From the NCBI RefSeq assembly GCF_025024155.1, contig NW_026251759.1:124001-188000 (forward strand): 64,000 nt of DNA, read 5' to 3'. This document shows, piece after piece, positions 23,975 to 35,312 of the stretch. The translations under genes were made by a program, and so were the position numbers. Numbering within the stretch: position 1 is the first letter of the stretch; every line of letters begins with the position of its first letter. Origin of the DNA: Gamsiella multidivaricata (Eukaryota > Mortierellomycota > Mortierellomycetes > Mortierellales > Mortierellaceae). The notes beneath the pieces were generated by a model that did no database searches, was not told the origin of the DNA, and was given only the letters and a program-made list of their open reading frames with translations.

Positions 23975-24163
23975 AGCACCACGTACCGCCAATTACCTAT
24001 CTTTAGAGCCATGTGCCATTATGAAGGCTCTGTTGTACCATAGATCTCCATATTCTCCATATTGTTGAATAAAGTGTACTTGTAAATTACAGCATGCAAT
24101 GGGTGAAGTGAGATACTCAGGGTTTATCAGAGGGTCCTTCTGTATGATTATTGGACTATTGAA

Positions 24164-25022
24164 TTATTGGACCAACGATGGCAAGGGGGTAGCCTCGGCA
24201 ACAGGTACGTGATTAGCAACGTCCTCTTCAGTCAGGTAAAGGCGCAAAGTCCATAAGTTGACGGTCTTATTGTCTTTGATTCTCTTGTCGTGAATGTCTG
24301 GCTGGAGAACGAAGCCAACCTTTTCCATGGTCTTTCGACTGGCCCAATTGCCTTCAAATGCACGACCGTTGAATTTGCGCTTACCGACCTCCATTACCGA
24401 GACCTTCCATAGTATCATCTTCAGGGCCTTGGCCATCAAGCCTTGTCCGTGGTATTCAGACGCCAACCAGTAGCTATCGATTGTAGAAGCAGTTGAAAAT
24501 TACAATGTGAGTGTTAGCAGCTCTTCTGGACATTTTGTTTTCTCGGTCTCCTTTCCAAGCTGAGCGCATTTTTTTTTCTTACCCAGTATCGTCGCCATCC
24601 AGCTTGTCGTCGCTGTCGTTAGAGACGCCAATAGATCCGATGACCTTGCCGCTTCTTGTCATATCCCTGATCGAAAAATTGAGGGGCATACCCTTCTCAG
24701 TCATCCTCAAAGCACGAGAGTTGATCCAAAAATCTGCATCCGCGGGGGTGTAGGGGTTTGGTGGGCCAAGCAGCCATTGATAGATTCTAGGGTCGTTCAG
24801 GTGCTCGAGTAAGGCGTCCTTGTCTGAGGGAAGCACTGGACCGATCTGGATGGTCTCGGTTAACCAGATAGGCTTATAAGAATCGTGTATTTGATTAAGG
24901 CGTTCGAGCTCCTCGGGCGATGTGTTGCTGGTGTCGATGTTGGTGGCAGCACTTCTGACCACCTGCGTACGTACGATAGGCTCCCGAGCTAGGGTTGGTG
25001 ATTCCTTGGGATCGACTGACAT
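24164..25022 (-). CDS. GNAT family N-acetyltransferase (RimJ/RimL-like)
   Basis: Two exons (25022-24583, 24473-24164) encode about 249 aa. The GNAT core shows VIGSIGVSN on one strand, then YWLASEYHGQGLMAKAL, which is the acetyl-CoA-binding loop (Q/R-x-x-G-x-A variant) with HGQGL. NWASRKTMEKVGFV follows as the conserved helix-strand. The pattern fits RimJ/RimL-type acetyltransferases acting on protein N-termini or small amines; the substrate is unknown. I start at 25022 because a TATAAAAG box (25087-25094) lies 65 bp upstream. The in-frame upstream ATG at 25127 would place that TATA box inside the coding sequence. The gene is divergent from SPT16. Confidence 0.88.
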
Positions 25023-25641
25023 TTTGGCCCGTAGGAAAAGGTTGTTTTTAGTAGAAAAATGTTGAGAAAGCGATGAGAAAGGGTGGCTTTTATATCTTTG
25101 TTTCCCATGCTCATTCTTTCGATTCATGGTGACATCCTCAAGTGTTAAAAGTTTAACGGTGCGCCGTAACTCTAAATCCGTATGTAGAGCAAATAAAATG
25201 GGTGTCCTGGATGGTCGTCTGCATACTCCGTTTCATGCTGCGGCAGCACTGCTGGCTCATTTTGACCCAGTTCTTGGTCTGCTGTATTCAAGGCTGCGGA
25301 TATTCTTTTTGAATGCAAAGCAACTAAATTATTCCCTCGTCCTACGTAACCCACGTTAATTATACAGCTCCTTGTCCTTTCCTCCTCCTTCTCCTCCTTC
25401 TCCTCCTTCTCCTCCTTCTCCTCCTTAGCTCATCCCTGGTGATATGCAGGGAATTAATGCAGCAGCACATCCTGATTGGAATGCGGACCCGTTTTTCTTT
25501 TCGCCACCATTTTCCAAGTCGAGTCTTTCGAGACCAAAAATGGAAAGCGCGTCGGTGGCTTGACCGGCTGAGGACCGTTTGTAAAGACATTTTTTTCGAG
25601 GACACTTTTTGTTGATCACCTTCCTCTGTCCATCACACAAC
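25023..25641. promoter_or_regulatory. Divergent promoter region, GNAT gene / SPT16
   Basis: On the left is a TATAAAAG box (25087-25094, minus strand) serving the GNAT gene. On the right, 25380-25427 is a CTCCTT microsatellite, a polypyrimidine tract on the SPT16 sense strand about 215 bp before its start. No other gene is evident. Confidence 0.65.
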
Positions 25642-28600
25642 ATGCCAGCTGCCGAGGTCACCATCGACGCTCGTCTGTTCCACAGGAGGGCCAGAGGCCT
25701 CGTGAACCATTGGCGAGTACGAATCGACCATTTTCTTCAACGACACATACCATCTACGTTTTACTGTACAGGACTTGAACCAGATGAAAGCGACAATACA
25801 GGACGCGTCCTAATAGCAACGTTTTTACTCTTTTATTACGGAACATGCACTGCACTCATTCCAACCCTAGAACTCCAATGGCCCTGAGGACTCTTTTCAA
25901 AACGTCGGTACACTACTCGTCATTCTGGGTAACATCGGCGAAGAGGACAATATTTACCAAAAGACCACTGCGATGCAGGTAAAAGACCGACAAACTCATT
26001 CACCATCCTGCTCTATGTGCTACGCTTCCTGTGAGTTCCGTGGTCTACGAGTATTATGCTGACGCGGCCTACAACTGTGTACTGTGTACTGTGTACTGTG
26101 ATAGACATGGCTCTTCGGATATGAGCTCACCCAGACGCTCATGTTGTTCACCCCAGACACTCTGCATGTCGTCACAGGAGGCAACAAAGGTGCGTGCGTG
26201 CGCTTGCACAGCGAGTACAAGTCGGGTATCCGAGAACAATGGCTGAAATAGCGTCTATCATCGCCTCTGACAACTACCGATTATTTCTCTTACATATCAT
26301 TTAGCCAAGATCCTGGAGACATTAAAACAGTGGGAGGGCCCTCAGTTCCCAATCGAACTACATGTTCGTGGCAAAGACGAGGCCCACAACGAGGAGGTCC
26401 TCAAGAGACTGGTGAAGATTATTGCCAGTCATGGAGTGAGTGTCGCATCAAAGAAAAAAGAAGAAAAAAAGAGCGCAGGGGACTCCACAAAGTGTACAGG
26501 ATTTCTAACTACTTTTGGTTAACCATATGGCGTAATAGGATCGCGTTGGAGTTTTCGCAAAGGATACGCAGAGGGGAGCATTTGCAGCATCGTGGAAGGC
26601 AGCCTTAGATAGCTCGGATAAGCCTATTGAGAGCGTCGACATGTCTACGGGCGTTGCCGAGGTCTTTGCTATTAAGGATGACGAAGAACTGGTACATCTT
26701 GGGCATAGCGCTGCGACTTCTGCCCTATTAACTGCTGTATGTCTGCTAACCATCGTACAACGTCTAAATTTCAAAATAGAGATCCACCAAGATGGCTGCC
26801 AAGCTGAGTTCATTGGTCATGAGGAATTATTTCATTGAAGAGATGTCCAAGATCATTGACGAGGAACGCAAGATCACACACGAGAAGCTGGCAGACAAAA
26901 TGGAGGCCGCTCTTATGGATGAGAAAATGTACAAGCAACTGAAGTTCCCTGCGGATGTAAGTTTATCACCGAGGCTTTTTAGTTTGGCATGCGATTCGCG
27001 GCGGAACAGAAGTCGTGAGATATGTACTGATAGTAGTTGTTATTGGTATATATTAGGCTGCTTCAGGGAACCCAGAGTGGTGCTACACCCCGATCATTCA
27101 GAGCGGCGGCGATTACGACTTGAAGACATCCGCGGTTTCGAACGAGAAGGAACTGCATGCAGGCGCTATCATCTGTTCTCTGGGAGTGCGTTACAGATCG
27201 TACTGCTCCAACATCGGCCGCACGTTCCTCATTGACGCCAATAAGACTCAGGAGAAGAATTACGCATTTCTCTTGGATGTCCAGCGCAAGGTGCTTGATG
27301 CAATGAAGGAGGGCGTCTTGATCAAGGATGTCTTCAACCGTGCAGTCGATTTTATCCGTAACAGGAGACCCGATCTTGAAAAGAAGTTTGTCAAAAACCT
27401 TGGATTTGGTGTATGTATTTATGTGTCTCTGTGCTTGAAGGACCGCATTTCATCAAAGGAAAATGATAGGTAATAACTCTAGGGTCAACTCTTTGATGTC
27501 GATCATAGACCGGTCTCGAGTTTCGCGAGTCGAGCTATCTTTTGAACGGCAAAAACACCAAGGAGCTTCAGAGCGATATGATTTTCAGTTTGTCTGTTGG
27601 TTTCCAGGATATCGAAAACCCAAAGGCAACTGATGAGAAGTCTAAGAAGTATGTTTCCCAGAGTACCATGGAGCAGTGCAATGTGTTCCATAATTTTAAC
27701 TAGGAGTCTTGTCTCTAATTTATCTTACCTACTCCCTGTTTCAACGAGTAGATACTCGCTTCTTTTGGTTGACACTATCAGGATCACGACAGAGGCGCCC
27801 CAAATCTTGACGAGTTGTGATACCAGCTTCGATGACATCTCGTATATCCTGAAGGATGTAGCAGAGGAGGAAGAGGAACCCGTCAAAAAGGAACAGCCTA
27901 ACAGCCAACGCACAGCCAAATCTGCAGTTCTCAACACAAAGTTCCGTAGCGAGCAGGAGGAGGCGAGCAAGGATCAGGCGCGGAAGGAGCATCAAAAGAT
28001 GCTGGCGGAACAAAAGCATGCCGAGGGTCTCGAGCGGTATGGTGATGCTGGTAGCCTAAAGAAGGACAATCAAAAGAGTGTCTTCCGCAAGTTTGAGAGT
28101 TACAAACGCGAGTCAGCCTTACCTAAGGAAGTCAGCAGTCTCAGGATTGTGGTCGACCAGAGGAACGATACGCTGGTTCTGCCTATCTACGGGCTTGCTG
28201 TCCCATTCCACATTTCGACTCTTCAGAAAGTCACGAAGACGGACGAGGGCGAGTTCTTTTACCTGCGTCTCAATTTTATCACACCCGGACAGCCCGGAAA
28301 GAAGGATGACACTGTAAGGAGACATTTTATTACAACCAGGCAACAGGGATGTCTGGGTTCATTTTTCTTTATCTTTACTAACATGACCAATTATCTCTTG
28401 CAATTGTCTAGCCCTTCGACGACCCCAACGCCAACTTTGTACGGGCACTGTCATTCCGCAGTGCCGATGGCGCGAGAATGTCGGAGATCTACAACCAAAT
28501 CATGGAGATGAAGAAGAATGCGGTCAAGAAGGAGTCGGAGCGCAAAGAAATGGCAGATATCGTTGAACAGGACAAACTGATTGAGGCCAAGGGCAAGCGC

Positions 28601-29884
28601 CCACCACGACTCCCCGATGTTTTCGCTCGTCCTGGTTTGGATGGAAAACGTCCTGGAGAACTAGAGATTCACTCGAACGGTCTTCGCTACGTGTCGCCAC
28701 TCCGGAACGAGAACAGGATCGACATTTTGTTTAACAACATCAAGCACCTGTTCTTCCAACCGTGCGACGGAGAGCTAATTGTCTTGATTCACTGCCAGTT
28801 GAAGAATCCGATCCTGATTGGAAAGAAGAAGACTGAACACGTTCAATTCTACAGGGAGGCGTCGGATGCGCAATTTGATGAGACTGGAAACCGTCGTCGC
28901 AAGTATGTTTATGGTGATGAGGACGAATTGGCCTCTGAGCAGGAGGAACGCAAGCGTCGTGCTGCTCTCAACAAGGAGTTCAAGTTGTTTGGAGAAAAGA
29001 TCACAGAGCTGGTACGTGCTATGGAATTGGAATGTTTCTAAACAAAGAGGGCGGATCAACGCAGACACTGACTATATTATTGCTCAACTTTACATAGAGT
29101 GAGAACAAGGTCGAGGTCGATGTTCCTTTCCGCGACTTGGCTTTCAACGGAGTACCTTTCAGAACTAATGTTCTCTTGAAGCCCACACAAGACTGTCTCG
29201 TACACTTGAGTGAGGCACCATTCTTGGTTGTCACACTTGCCGACGTTGAGATTGTACATCTAGAGCGCGTGCAATTCGGACTTAAGAACTTTGATATGGT
29301 GTTCACATTCAAGGACTATTTCCAGCAACCCATCCACATCAACACTATTCCCATGTCGCAACTGGATAACGTCAAAGACTGGCTGGACTCGATGGATATC
29401 GTCTTTTATGAGGGACCCGTCAACCTGAACTGGGGACCCATCATGAAGACTATCCAAGAAGATCCGGCAGAATTCTACAGGGAAGGCGGTTGGTCATTCT
29501 TGGCAATCGAGTCAGATGCGGAAGATTCTGATGAATCCGGATCAGAGTTCGAGGCGTCGGAAAGCGATTTTGAGTCATCTTCATCGGAGAGCTCGTATGC
29601 TTCGGATGCCTCGATGGACGACGGATCAGAGGAGGAGGCTTCTGACGAAGAATCTGGAGAAGACTGGGATGCGCTGGAGGAGAAGGCCAAGAGAGGTAAC
29701 GTTAACTGTCTTTGATCTACCCTGCTGTATCTTGACTCTGCTTTCTTCAGGATATTGCCACTGATATGTATGTTATCTCTGTTCTTGTTACTTTCGCTGC
29801 ATAGCTGATGACAAGAAGTATGGCGCAAAGCGCGAGGCTGATTCCGACTCTGATAATGAACGCAAGAAGAAACGCAAGCGATAG
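25642..29884 (+). CDS. SPT16: SPT16, large subunit of FACT histone chaperone
   Basis: Twelve exons (25642-25716, 25871-25978, 26105-26189, 26305-26435, 26539-26691, 26780-26956, 27057-27410, 27509-27648, 27752-28313, 28412-29011, 29098-29695, 29805-29884) join in phase to about 1020 aa. The N-terminal half has the aminopeptidase-like fold ([10 protein letters not shown], [22 protein letters not shown] helices, [12 protein letters not shown]). The middle part has [19 protein letters not shown] and [31 protein letters not shown] motifs. The C-terminus is an extended acidic Ser/Asp/Glu tail, then KKKRKR. With Pob3/SSRP1 it forms FACT, which moves H2A-H2B dimers during transcription and replication. 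Length and domain order are canonical. AATAAA is at 29912. The first five exons are short (75-153 nt). Confidence 0.97.
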
Positions 29885-30639
29885 ATGGTCATCTTATTTG
29901 GCACTGAGTATAATAAATATTATGTGAATCTACCTTTTCCCTGTGACCCATGGTACGATTTAGTGAATGTGAGGGCCACTCCAAGCGAACCAATGCAGCC
30001 AAGGCGAGAGACTCATGGACCCCTTTTTTGCCGCTAGTTTTTTTTGTTCGCATCTTGGTGAGTTTGGTCAGTGAGTTTGCAAACACTAAAAATATAGCTA
30101 TACCATACGACTCCCAAGGGTCGATATAGTAAGGTTCGCTGGATCAGGTGATACGCCTCTTCACTATAAATGATCTTTGAGAGTGAAAATCGTTCAGTCC
30201 TTTCGCACCAAACGGATTTTTGTATGTGAGCCAGGCAGCAGGGAACTGGGGACGCCAATCGATCGCACTGAACACCCATGGGATCAGGATGTCATTCATG
30301 GACCAAGTGGCACCCCAGAGAGATGTTTGGCGACATTTGGATGCATCAGGAACGAAACAGCGTGTATATGGATGGATCGATGGATACGGAGCTGGAGAAC
30401 GGATACCCTTTTCTATCATTCCAGCTGTGTCAGACTAAAGGATGATCAGCAATATTTTTTAAGCAATCGCGGATCAAAAAGCTTTAACCAGCCGGAATCA
30501 GCCAGGATCAGTCAACAGTAACATATTACTGTTGGCAGACACCATGTTCGAGAACAGATCAGCAAGAGGAGCAGCAAGACTCATCTATTTCGTTTTTTCT
30601 CTTTCTCGGATCGGGCTTCGCAACTCGTAGTTTTTCGCC
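29885..30639. other. Intergenic between SPT16 and RPS0
   Basis: After the SPT16 poly(A) signal (AATAAA at 29912) the sequence has no coding character. Just before RPS0 is a pyrimidine-rich tract (about 30585-30612), usual for ribosomal protein genes. A short imperfect CAGCCGGAATCAGCCAGGATCAG-type repetition lies near 30490. I see no other gene. Confidence 0.5.
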
Positions 30640-31890
30640 ATGTCTGGACTGCCCGCTATTCTCAAAGCTACCGAAGAGGACATCAAGCTCCTTCTCTCTG
30701 CCCAGTCCCACTTGGGTACTAAGAACTGCGATGTCCACATGGAGCCTTACGTCTGGAAGCGTCGCGCTGATGGTAAGGAAGGCATTCTTTTATTATCTGG
30801 AGACCCTAGAATACGGGTCCATTGAATGGGCAAAAGGACGTTGAGGACCAACTTATCGAGCTTGGAGAAGACCCCTATCAGGAAGGCGACGAGAACACGA
30901 CTACAACAGCAATTGCTCTAGGAAACAGTTTGCGACACATATTGCTTGGGGTGCATGCGATAACTCTACGAGGATGGATCTATTGGACCTAGTTTCGTAA
31001 CCTGAGAGAGTAACAGCTGTCCGACAATCGCTACAGAAATGAGTTTCGACCACCCAGGGAGCAGCAAATTGAGCAGGATTGTAGCCGACGGTGGAGCACA
31101 TACAACGACTCTGGATTGCTTCTATGGATTACGATCACTAACCTGGCGACACAACTTCCTTTTTTTTCTTTCTTTCCCGAACCATGCAGGTGTCCACATC
31201 ATCAACATCGGCAAGACCTGGGAGAAGATCGTCCTCGCTGCCCGTATCATCGTCGCCATCGAGAACCCCGCCGATATCTGCGTGATCTCTGCTCGCCCCT
31301 ACGGTCAGCGTGCTGCCTTGAAGTTCGCCTCGCACACTGGTGCCCAGGCCATTGCCGGTCGCTTCACCCCCGGTACCTTCACCAACTATATCACCCGTGC
31401 CTTCAAGGAGCCCCGTTTGATCATCGTCACCGACCCCTTGACCGACCACCAGGCCATCAAGGAGGCCTCGTACGTCAACATCCCCGTCATCGCTTTCGCC
31501 GATACCGAGTCCCCTCTCAAGTACGTCGATGTTGCCATCCCCACCAACAACCGCTCCAAGCACGCCATCGGTCTTGCCTACTGGTTGTTGGCCCGTGAGG
31601 TCCTCCGCCTCCGTGGCACCATCTCCCGCTCTGCTCCTTGGGATATCATGGTCGACATGTTCTTCTACCGTGATCCCGAAGAGAAGGCTGAGGAGGAGGC
31701 CGCTGCCGCCGCTGCTGCCGAGGGTACCGTCGCTGATGTTGCTGGCACCTGGGCTCCTGGTGAGACTAACCCTACCGGCGAGTGGACTGGCGAGGTCTCT
31801 GCCCCCGTTCCTGCCACCGGTGACTGGGCTGCCGATGCTGCCACCGCTGACTGGTCCGAGGCCCCCGCCACTGACTCCTGGTCTGCTTAA
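30640..31890 (+). CDS. RPS0: 40S ribosomal protein S0 (uS2, RPSA)
   Basis: Two exons (30640-30772, 31190-31890) encode 277 aa. The N-terminus [20 protein letters not shown], then [32 protein letters not shown], the [20 protein letters not shown] block, and [20 protein letters not shown] are diagnostic. It is a small-subunit protein needed for 18S rRNA maturation and 40S stability. The C-terminus has a poly-Ala/Glu stretch and then Trp-containing units (GTW, GEW, GDW, ADW, DSW), like the acidic-Trp repeats of animal RPSA. The 417-nt intron is far longer than most introns here and splits the gene after codon 44. Codon use is strongly C-ending. AATAAA is at 31922. Confidence 0.97.
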
Positions 31891-32207
31891 ATTCATACGG
31901 ACAGTTAGATTTGTCGATATTAATAAACGTGCATCTGACGACGTGAAAAACGACCCAAATGGCCGATATTTTGTCCTCTTTGATGGACTGGAATGCTTTG
32001 GGATAAAATAAGTAATTGAATTACTTCCAAATCGATAAACCTCCACACAGGGGCATTTGCGGCAATGCTGCCAGATATGATATACAAGGGATACAAGAAT
32101 ATTTATTTCGATCCGCAAGGTCATTGAAACTGAATTGAATTCATATTCTTCCAACTCGCAACACTTGGGAGGCCCAACAAGAAGGACAAGAAGAAATCTT
32201 CAGGCAA
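31891..32207. other. Convergent 3' region, RPS0 / GIS2
   Basis: The 317 bp lie between two convergent stop codons. The RPS0 poly(A) signal is at 31922, and several AT-rich stretches should serve as the GIS2 3' UTR on the minus strand. No gene is seen. Confidence 0.55.
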
Positions 32208-33838
32208 TTAAGCCTGGGGGCAGTCGCGGGACTAACAAAGCAGACACAAAAAAGAAAGCGTATTGTTAGCGGATCGGATGTGAGAAGGTGATCGACCAAT
32301 ATGGCGAGAATGGAAGCAGCAACACAGAAAAGTAAAAAACAAGATAGGTGAACTTACGATGTGGCCGACCTCGTTACACTTGTAGCAAGCCTTCTCCTTG
32401 CGCTCATCGGGGCACTCGCGGGAGATGTGGCCAGAGTTGCCGCAGTTGTAGCACTTGGAACCCTGGGTGCAGTCGCGAGACATGTGGCCGAAGCCACCGC
32501 AGGTGTAGCAGCTCTTGCCAGAGTTGTTGTTGTTGTAGCCACCGCGGGAACCAGAGCCGGAGGCAGAGCTGTAGCCGCCAGCCTCAGGGCAGTTGCGCGA
32601 GATGTGGCCAGGCTTGCCGCACTTGTAGCACTCGGGGCCGGAACCCTCAGCGGGGGCCGAGGGGCAGTCACGGGAGATGTGGCCGGACTGGTTGCACTTG
32701 TAGCAGGTCTTTTCCTTACGCTCCTCAGGGCAGTCGCGGGAGAGATGGCCGGACTGCTGGCAGTTGTAGCTGGATTAGGCCAAGTTCGATTGAGGGGAAA
32801 AAATAAATAAAAGTTAGTATTATTAAAAGTAGAACGAATTATTGATTGGGTTAGCTCGACTGCAGCAAGGTTTTAGCTGACTCACCAGAGAGGGGTGCCG
32901 GAGGACTGGCAATCGCGGGCCTGGTGACCGGCTATAGTGGTCGTCCAAAGGGATCCAGTCAAAGCAGAGCAAGACAGAGCAAGGCAAAGCAAAAAGCAAA
33001 GCAAGGCAGAGCAGAGCAGAGCAGAGCAGAGCAGAGCAGAGCAGATGGGCAGTTTCACAGACGAAGCAAATCAAAGGATGTGCATGTAAAAGCATGTAAA
33101 CACGCCATTTGTCGTCAGCAGAAAGATGCACAAATATTAAAAGAGAATAGAAAAAAAAACTATCAGCAAACAGGGGGACCATCTCATAGCATCGTCGTAC
33201 ATAGAAATAACTACGTCTCCATCCATCCATCCTTCTCCTCCACCTCTTCGCTCCTTCTCCACAATATCGACAGATGTCAATACATATGTGAGTGGGGACA
33301 AAATGTCATTTTGAAAACAACACCTCCTCATCCTCGCCTCGCTTTATTGAAGATACAAGGGCTTTATCGTTTCACGATTACATGAAAGAGGATATATGGC
33401 GGACATGGCACAGCAAAAGAAGACCTGTTGCCAAGAGCGGTTCAGACAGACAGACTGCAAGTTCCTTCCCATGGGGTCACAGAGCTACAGCCAAATAGCA
33501 ACAGCTCGTGGTGCACACGTTGCTATTCAGCTGCAGCTGTGAACGCGAGCCAGCAGCACGAATGCGGTGGAGAGAAGAAAGACGGGCTTGTCTGAAAGCC
33601 AAGGTGCATTGTTTGGCAGGTCGTCCTTGATGTCGAGTGCCGGGCAAGATTGGCTGAAAGTCGATTGATCCAACTTATTCCTCTTCATTCAACTGCTTCA
33701 CCAACCAACCAACCAACTTCTTCTTCTTCTCCCAACCAACTTCACCATCATCAAACGACAGCTTCAAACATCGAAACTATCACGGAGATACGTACGCTGG
33801 CCGCAGGTGTAGCAGGTGCGGGGGGGACGGAAAGACAT
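32208..33838 (-). CDS. GIS2: Gis2/CNBP, seven-zinc-knuckle nucleic-acid-binding protein
   Basis: Four exons (33838-33796, 32931-32886, 32769-32358, 32231-32208) encode about 174 aa. It is made almost wholly of seven CCHC knuckles (C-x2-C-x4-H-x4-C): CYTCGQPGHQARDC, CYNCQQSGHLSRDC, CYKCNQSGHISRDC, CYKCGKPGHISRNC, CYTCGGFGHMSRDC, CYNCGNSGHISREC and CYKCNEVGHISRDC. A Gly/Ser/Asn linker separates knuckles 4 and 5. Three are split by introns. Family members bind single-stranded G-rich RNA and DNA and promote translation of selected mRNAs. Intron 1 is 864 nt, the longest in the window, and contains a GCAGA repeat. Exon 1 is short (14 codons), so the start is somewhat less certain, although its knuckle joins exactly in phase. 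Confidence 0.92.
33006..33045. repeat. GCAGA pentanucleotide repeat in GIS2 intron 1
   Basis: Eight perfect GCAGA units on the plus strand (TCTGC on the gene's sense strand) are preceded by about 45 bp of degenerate GCAAG and GCAAA units. It lies in the 864-nt first intron of the CNBP orthologue, about 75 nt from its acceptor. Confidence 0.9.
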
Positions 33839-34162
33839 TATGGAGACTTGGAGGGTTGGAAAGGGAACTGGGGGTAAAGAAGGGGGAGGGAAGAAAGGGA
33901 AAACAGTAATAGGGGAAAAAAAAAAAACTTTTCAAGGCAGCAGAGTGGGTCATGTGAACAGGACTGTCTTACGAGTTAGTTTATGCAAATTGTAAACAAG
34001 TGCCTGTTGCTTGGTCCCCAGGGACAGGCAGCCGCTTCTTCATTCACTCGGAACACCAGGCAGACCAAAGTGGTGGGCACTGCTTCTTTGGGACATACTC
34101 AACGAACACTTTATTCCTCCCAATCAACCATCCCCTCCTCCACCAAACAGCTTCTTCCCGCA
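33839..34162. promoter_or_regulatory. Shared divergent promoter, GIS2 / MRPL16
   Basis: The 324 bp between the two start codons are purine-rich on the plus strand near GIS2 (so pyrimidine-rich in its sense) and contain a short A-run near 33920. No TATA box is evident. An in-frame extension of MRPL16 into this region (from 33983) is open but has no targeting or family character. Confidence 0.6.
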
Positions 34163-34978
34163 ATGGCATCCCTCTTCAGGGCACTCTCCAGGACACCTCT
34201 GCTCCTGAGTGCTGCTCGTCCCTCTACCTCTACTGCCATCCGTCCTCTTTCCTCGCCCTCACTTTTCGTCCGCAACTTTTCTTTTGGTTCGCCTTCTGCA
34301 CCACTCTCTATCCGCAACCATGGCTCCATCTTCCCCTCCCTCCACAGCTCCTTCAACATGTCTTCAGCCGTCCGCTCGTTGGCAACACCCGTAAACAAGA
34401 CCCAGCGTCGCTTCAACAGTTTGCAGCCCAAGAAGATGAAGTATCGCAAAAAGCACAAGGGCAAGATTCCAATCCCTATCGGAGGATCTACTAAGGGTAC
34501 CTTTGTCGAATTTGGGGAATACGGGCTTCGTATCAAGGAAGGTGCTCGCTTGACGGCCAAGCAGATCCAGGCCGCCCACACAACCATCCGCAGGAAGATC
34601 AAGGCAGTGAAAGGATCGCAGATCTGGACCAGGGTCTTCCCAGACATCCCTGTCACGTCCAAAGGAGGCGAGAGTCGTATGGGTAAAGGAAAGGGATCCG
34701 TGGATTACTATGCGACCCGAGTCGGGCTTAACCGTATCATCTTTGAGATTGGTGGAGGTGGAATCCGTCGCGAGCACGCCAAGGAAGCCTTGAGATTGGC
34801 CGCGGCCAAGATCCCTGTCGCTGTTGAGTTTGTTGTCAAAGCTGAACAGGTGAAGCCGCCCAAAGTTCCTCGTGTCATCCCTGGCGCGCCTGTCCCTCTT
34901 AAGGCACTTAACTCTGCGTCTGCAACTGTTGTACCTATTACACCGGTTATCGCCAAGGAGGCCGAGATTGCAGCATAG
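34163..34978 (+). CDS. MRPL16: Mitochondrial large-subunit ribosomal protein L16 (uL16m)
   Basis: A single exon of 271 aa. Residues 1-50 are Arg/Ser/Ala/Leu-rich with no acidic residue (MASLFRALSRTPLLLSAARP), a typical mitochondrial presequence. The L16 core follows: KMKYRKKHKGKIP, GEYGLRIKEGARLTAKQIQA, IRRKIKAVKGSQIWTRVFPD, PVTSKGGESRMGKGKG and REHAKEALRLAAAKIPV. This protein sits near the peptidyl-transferase centre and the A-site tRNA. I chose the internal ATG at 34163, since the frame remains open upstream to 33983 but only this start gives a good presequence. The gene is intronless. Poly(A) signal AATAAA is at 35101. Confidence 0.93.
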   Translation: MASLFRALSRTPLLLSAARPSTSTAIRPLSSPSLFVRNFSFGSPSAPLSIRNHGSIFPSLHSSFNMSSAVRSLATPVNKTQRRFNSLQPKKMKYRKKHKGKIPIPIGGSTKGTFVEFGEYGLRIKEGARLTAKQIQAAHTTIRRKIKAVKGSQIWTRVFPDIPVTSKGGESRMGKGKGSVDYYATRVGLNRIIFEIGGGGIRREHAKEALRLAAAKIPVAVEFVVKAEQVKPPKVPRVIPGAPVPLKALNSASATVVPITPVIAKEAEIAA

Positions 34979-35312
34979 TCTGCCAATTTCTGAAGTGCCT
35001 TTTTCTCTCTCTCTTTCTGTACACCACTCGTTTGATTTTCGGATCTGGATGTCCTTGTTTTCTGCCTTTCGCACCCTTTCATAGCGCTCTTCTCTGAGAT
35101 AATAAACCGATCATAGACCATGCTGCATCAACTGCTCTGTGTGGAAATAAAGGTGACGTCACCCTTTTTTTTTTCCGAAGAACTCCTTGTCTCCACCACT
35201 AGCAGCTCGACGAAGTTTGCACAGACACAGTAGTTGAATCTTTTCCTTCCTTCCCTTACACCCCTCCATTTCATTCTATTCATCCTTTCCTCTTTCTCGT
35301 CCTTCGTCCACA
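34979..35312. other. Intergenic between MRPL16 and COX5
   Basis: The MRPL16 poly(A) signal (35101) is followed by a T-run (35165-35174) and a C/T-rich promoter tract up to the COX5-type start. No gene is seen. Confidence 0.55.

Noticed and set aside
25020..25127. Upstream start for the GNAT gene at 25127
   Set aside because: It would put the TATAAAAG box inside the coding region and adds a Lys/Ser/Phe-rich leader without family support.
31138..32154. 338-codon open frame antisense to RPS0
   Set aside because: Gly/Asp/Val-rich mirror of RPS0 codons with no recognisable family; the sense strand encodes a certain ribosomal protein.
32348..32810. Two long plus-strand frames (152 and 149 codons) across GIS2
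   Set aside because: They mirror the repeated CCHC knuckles; the Cys-rich and Ala/Val-rich compositions come from repeating sense codons.
33983..34162. Sixty-codon N-terminal extension of MRPL16
   Set aside because: The extension has no presequence character and overlaps the shared promoter with GIS2; the ATG at 34163 gives a typical mitochondrial presequence.
34364..35074. 236-codon antisense frame over MRPL16
   Set aside because: No family features; the L16 protein on the plus strand is unambiguous.
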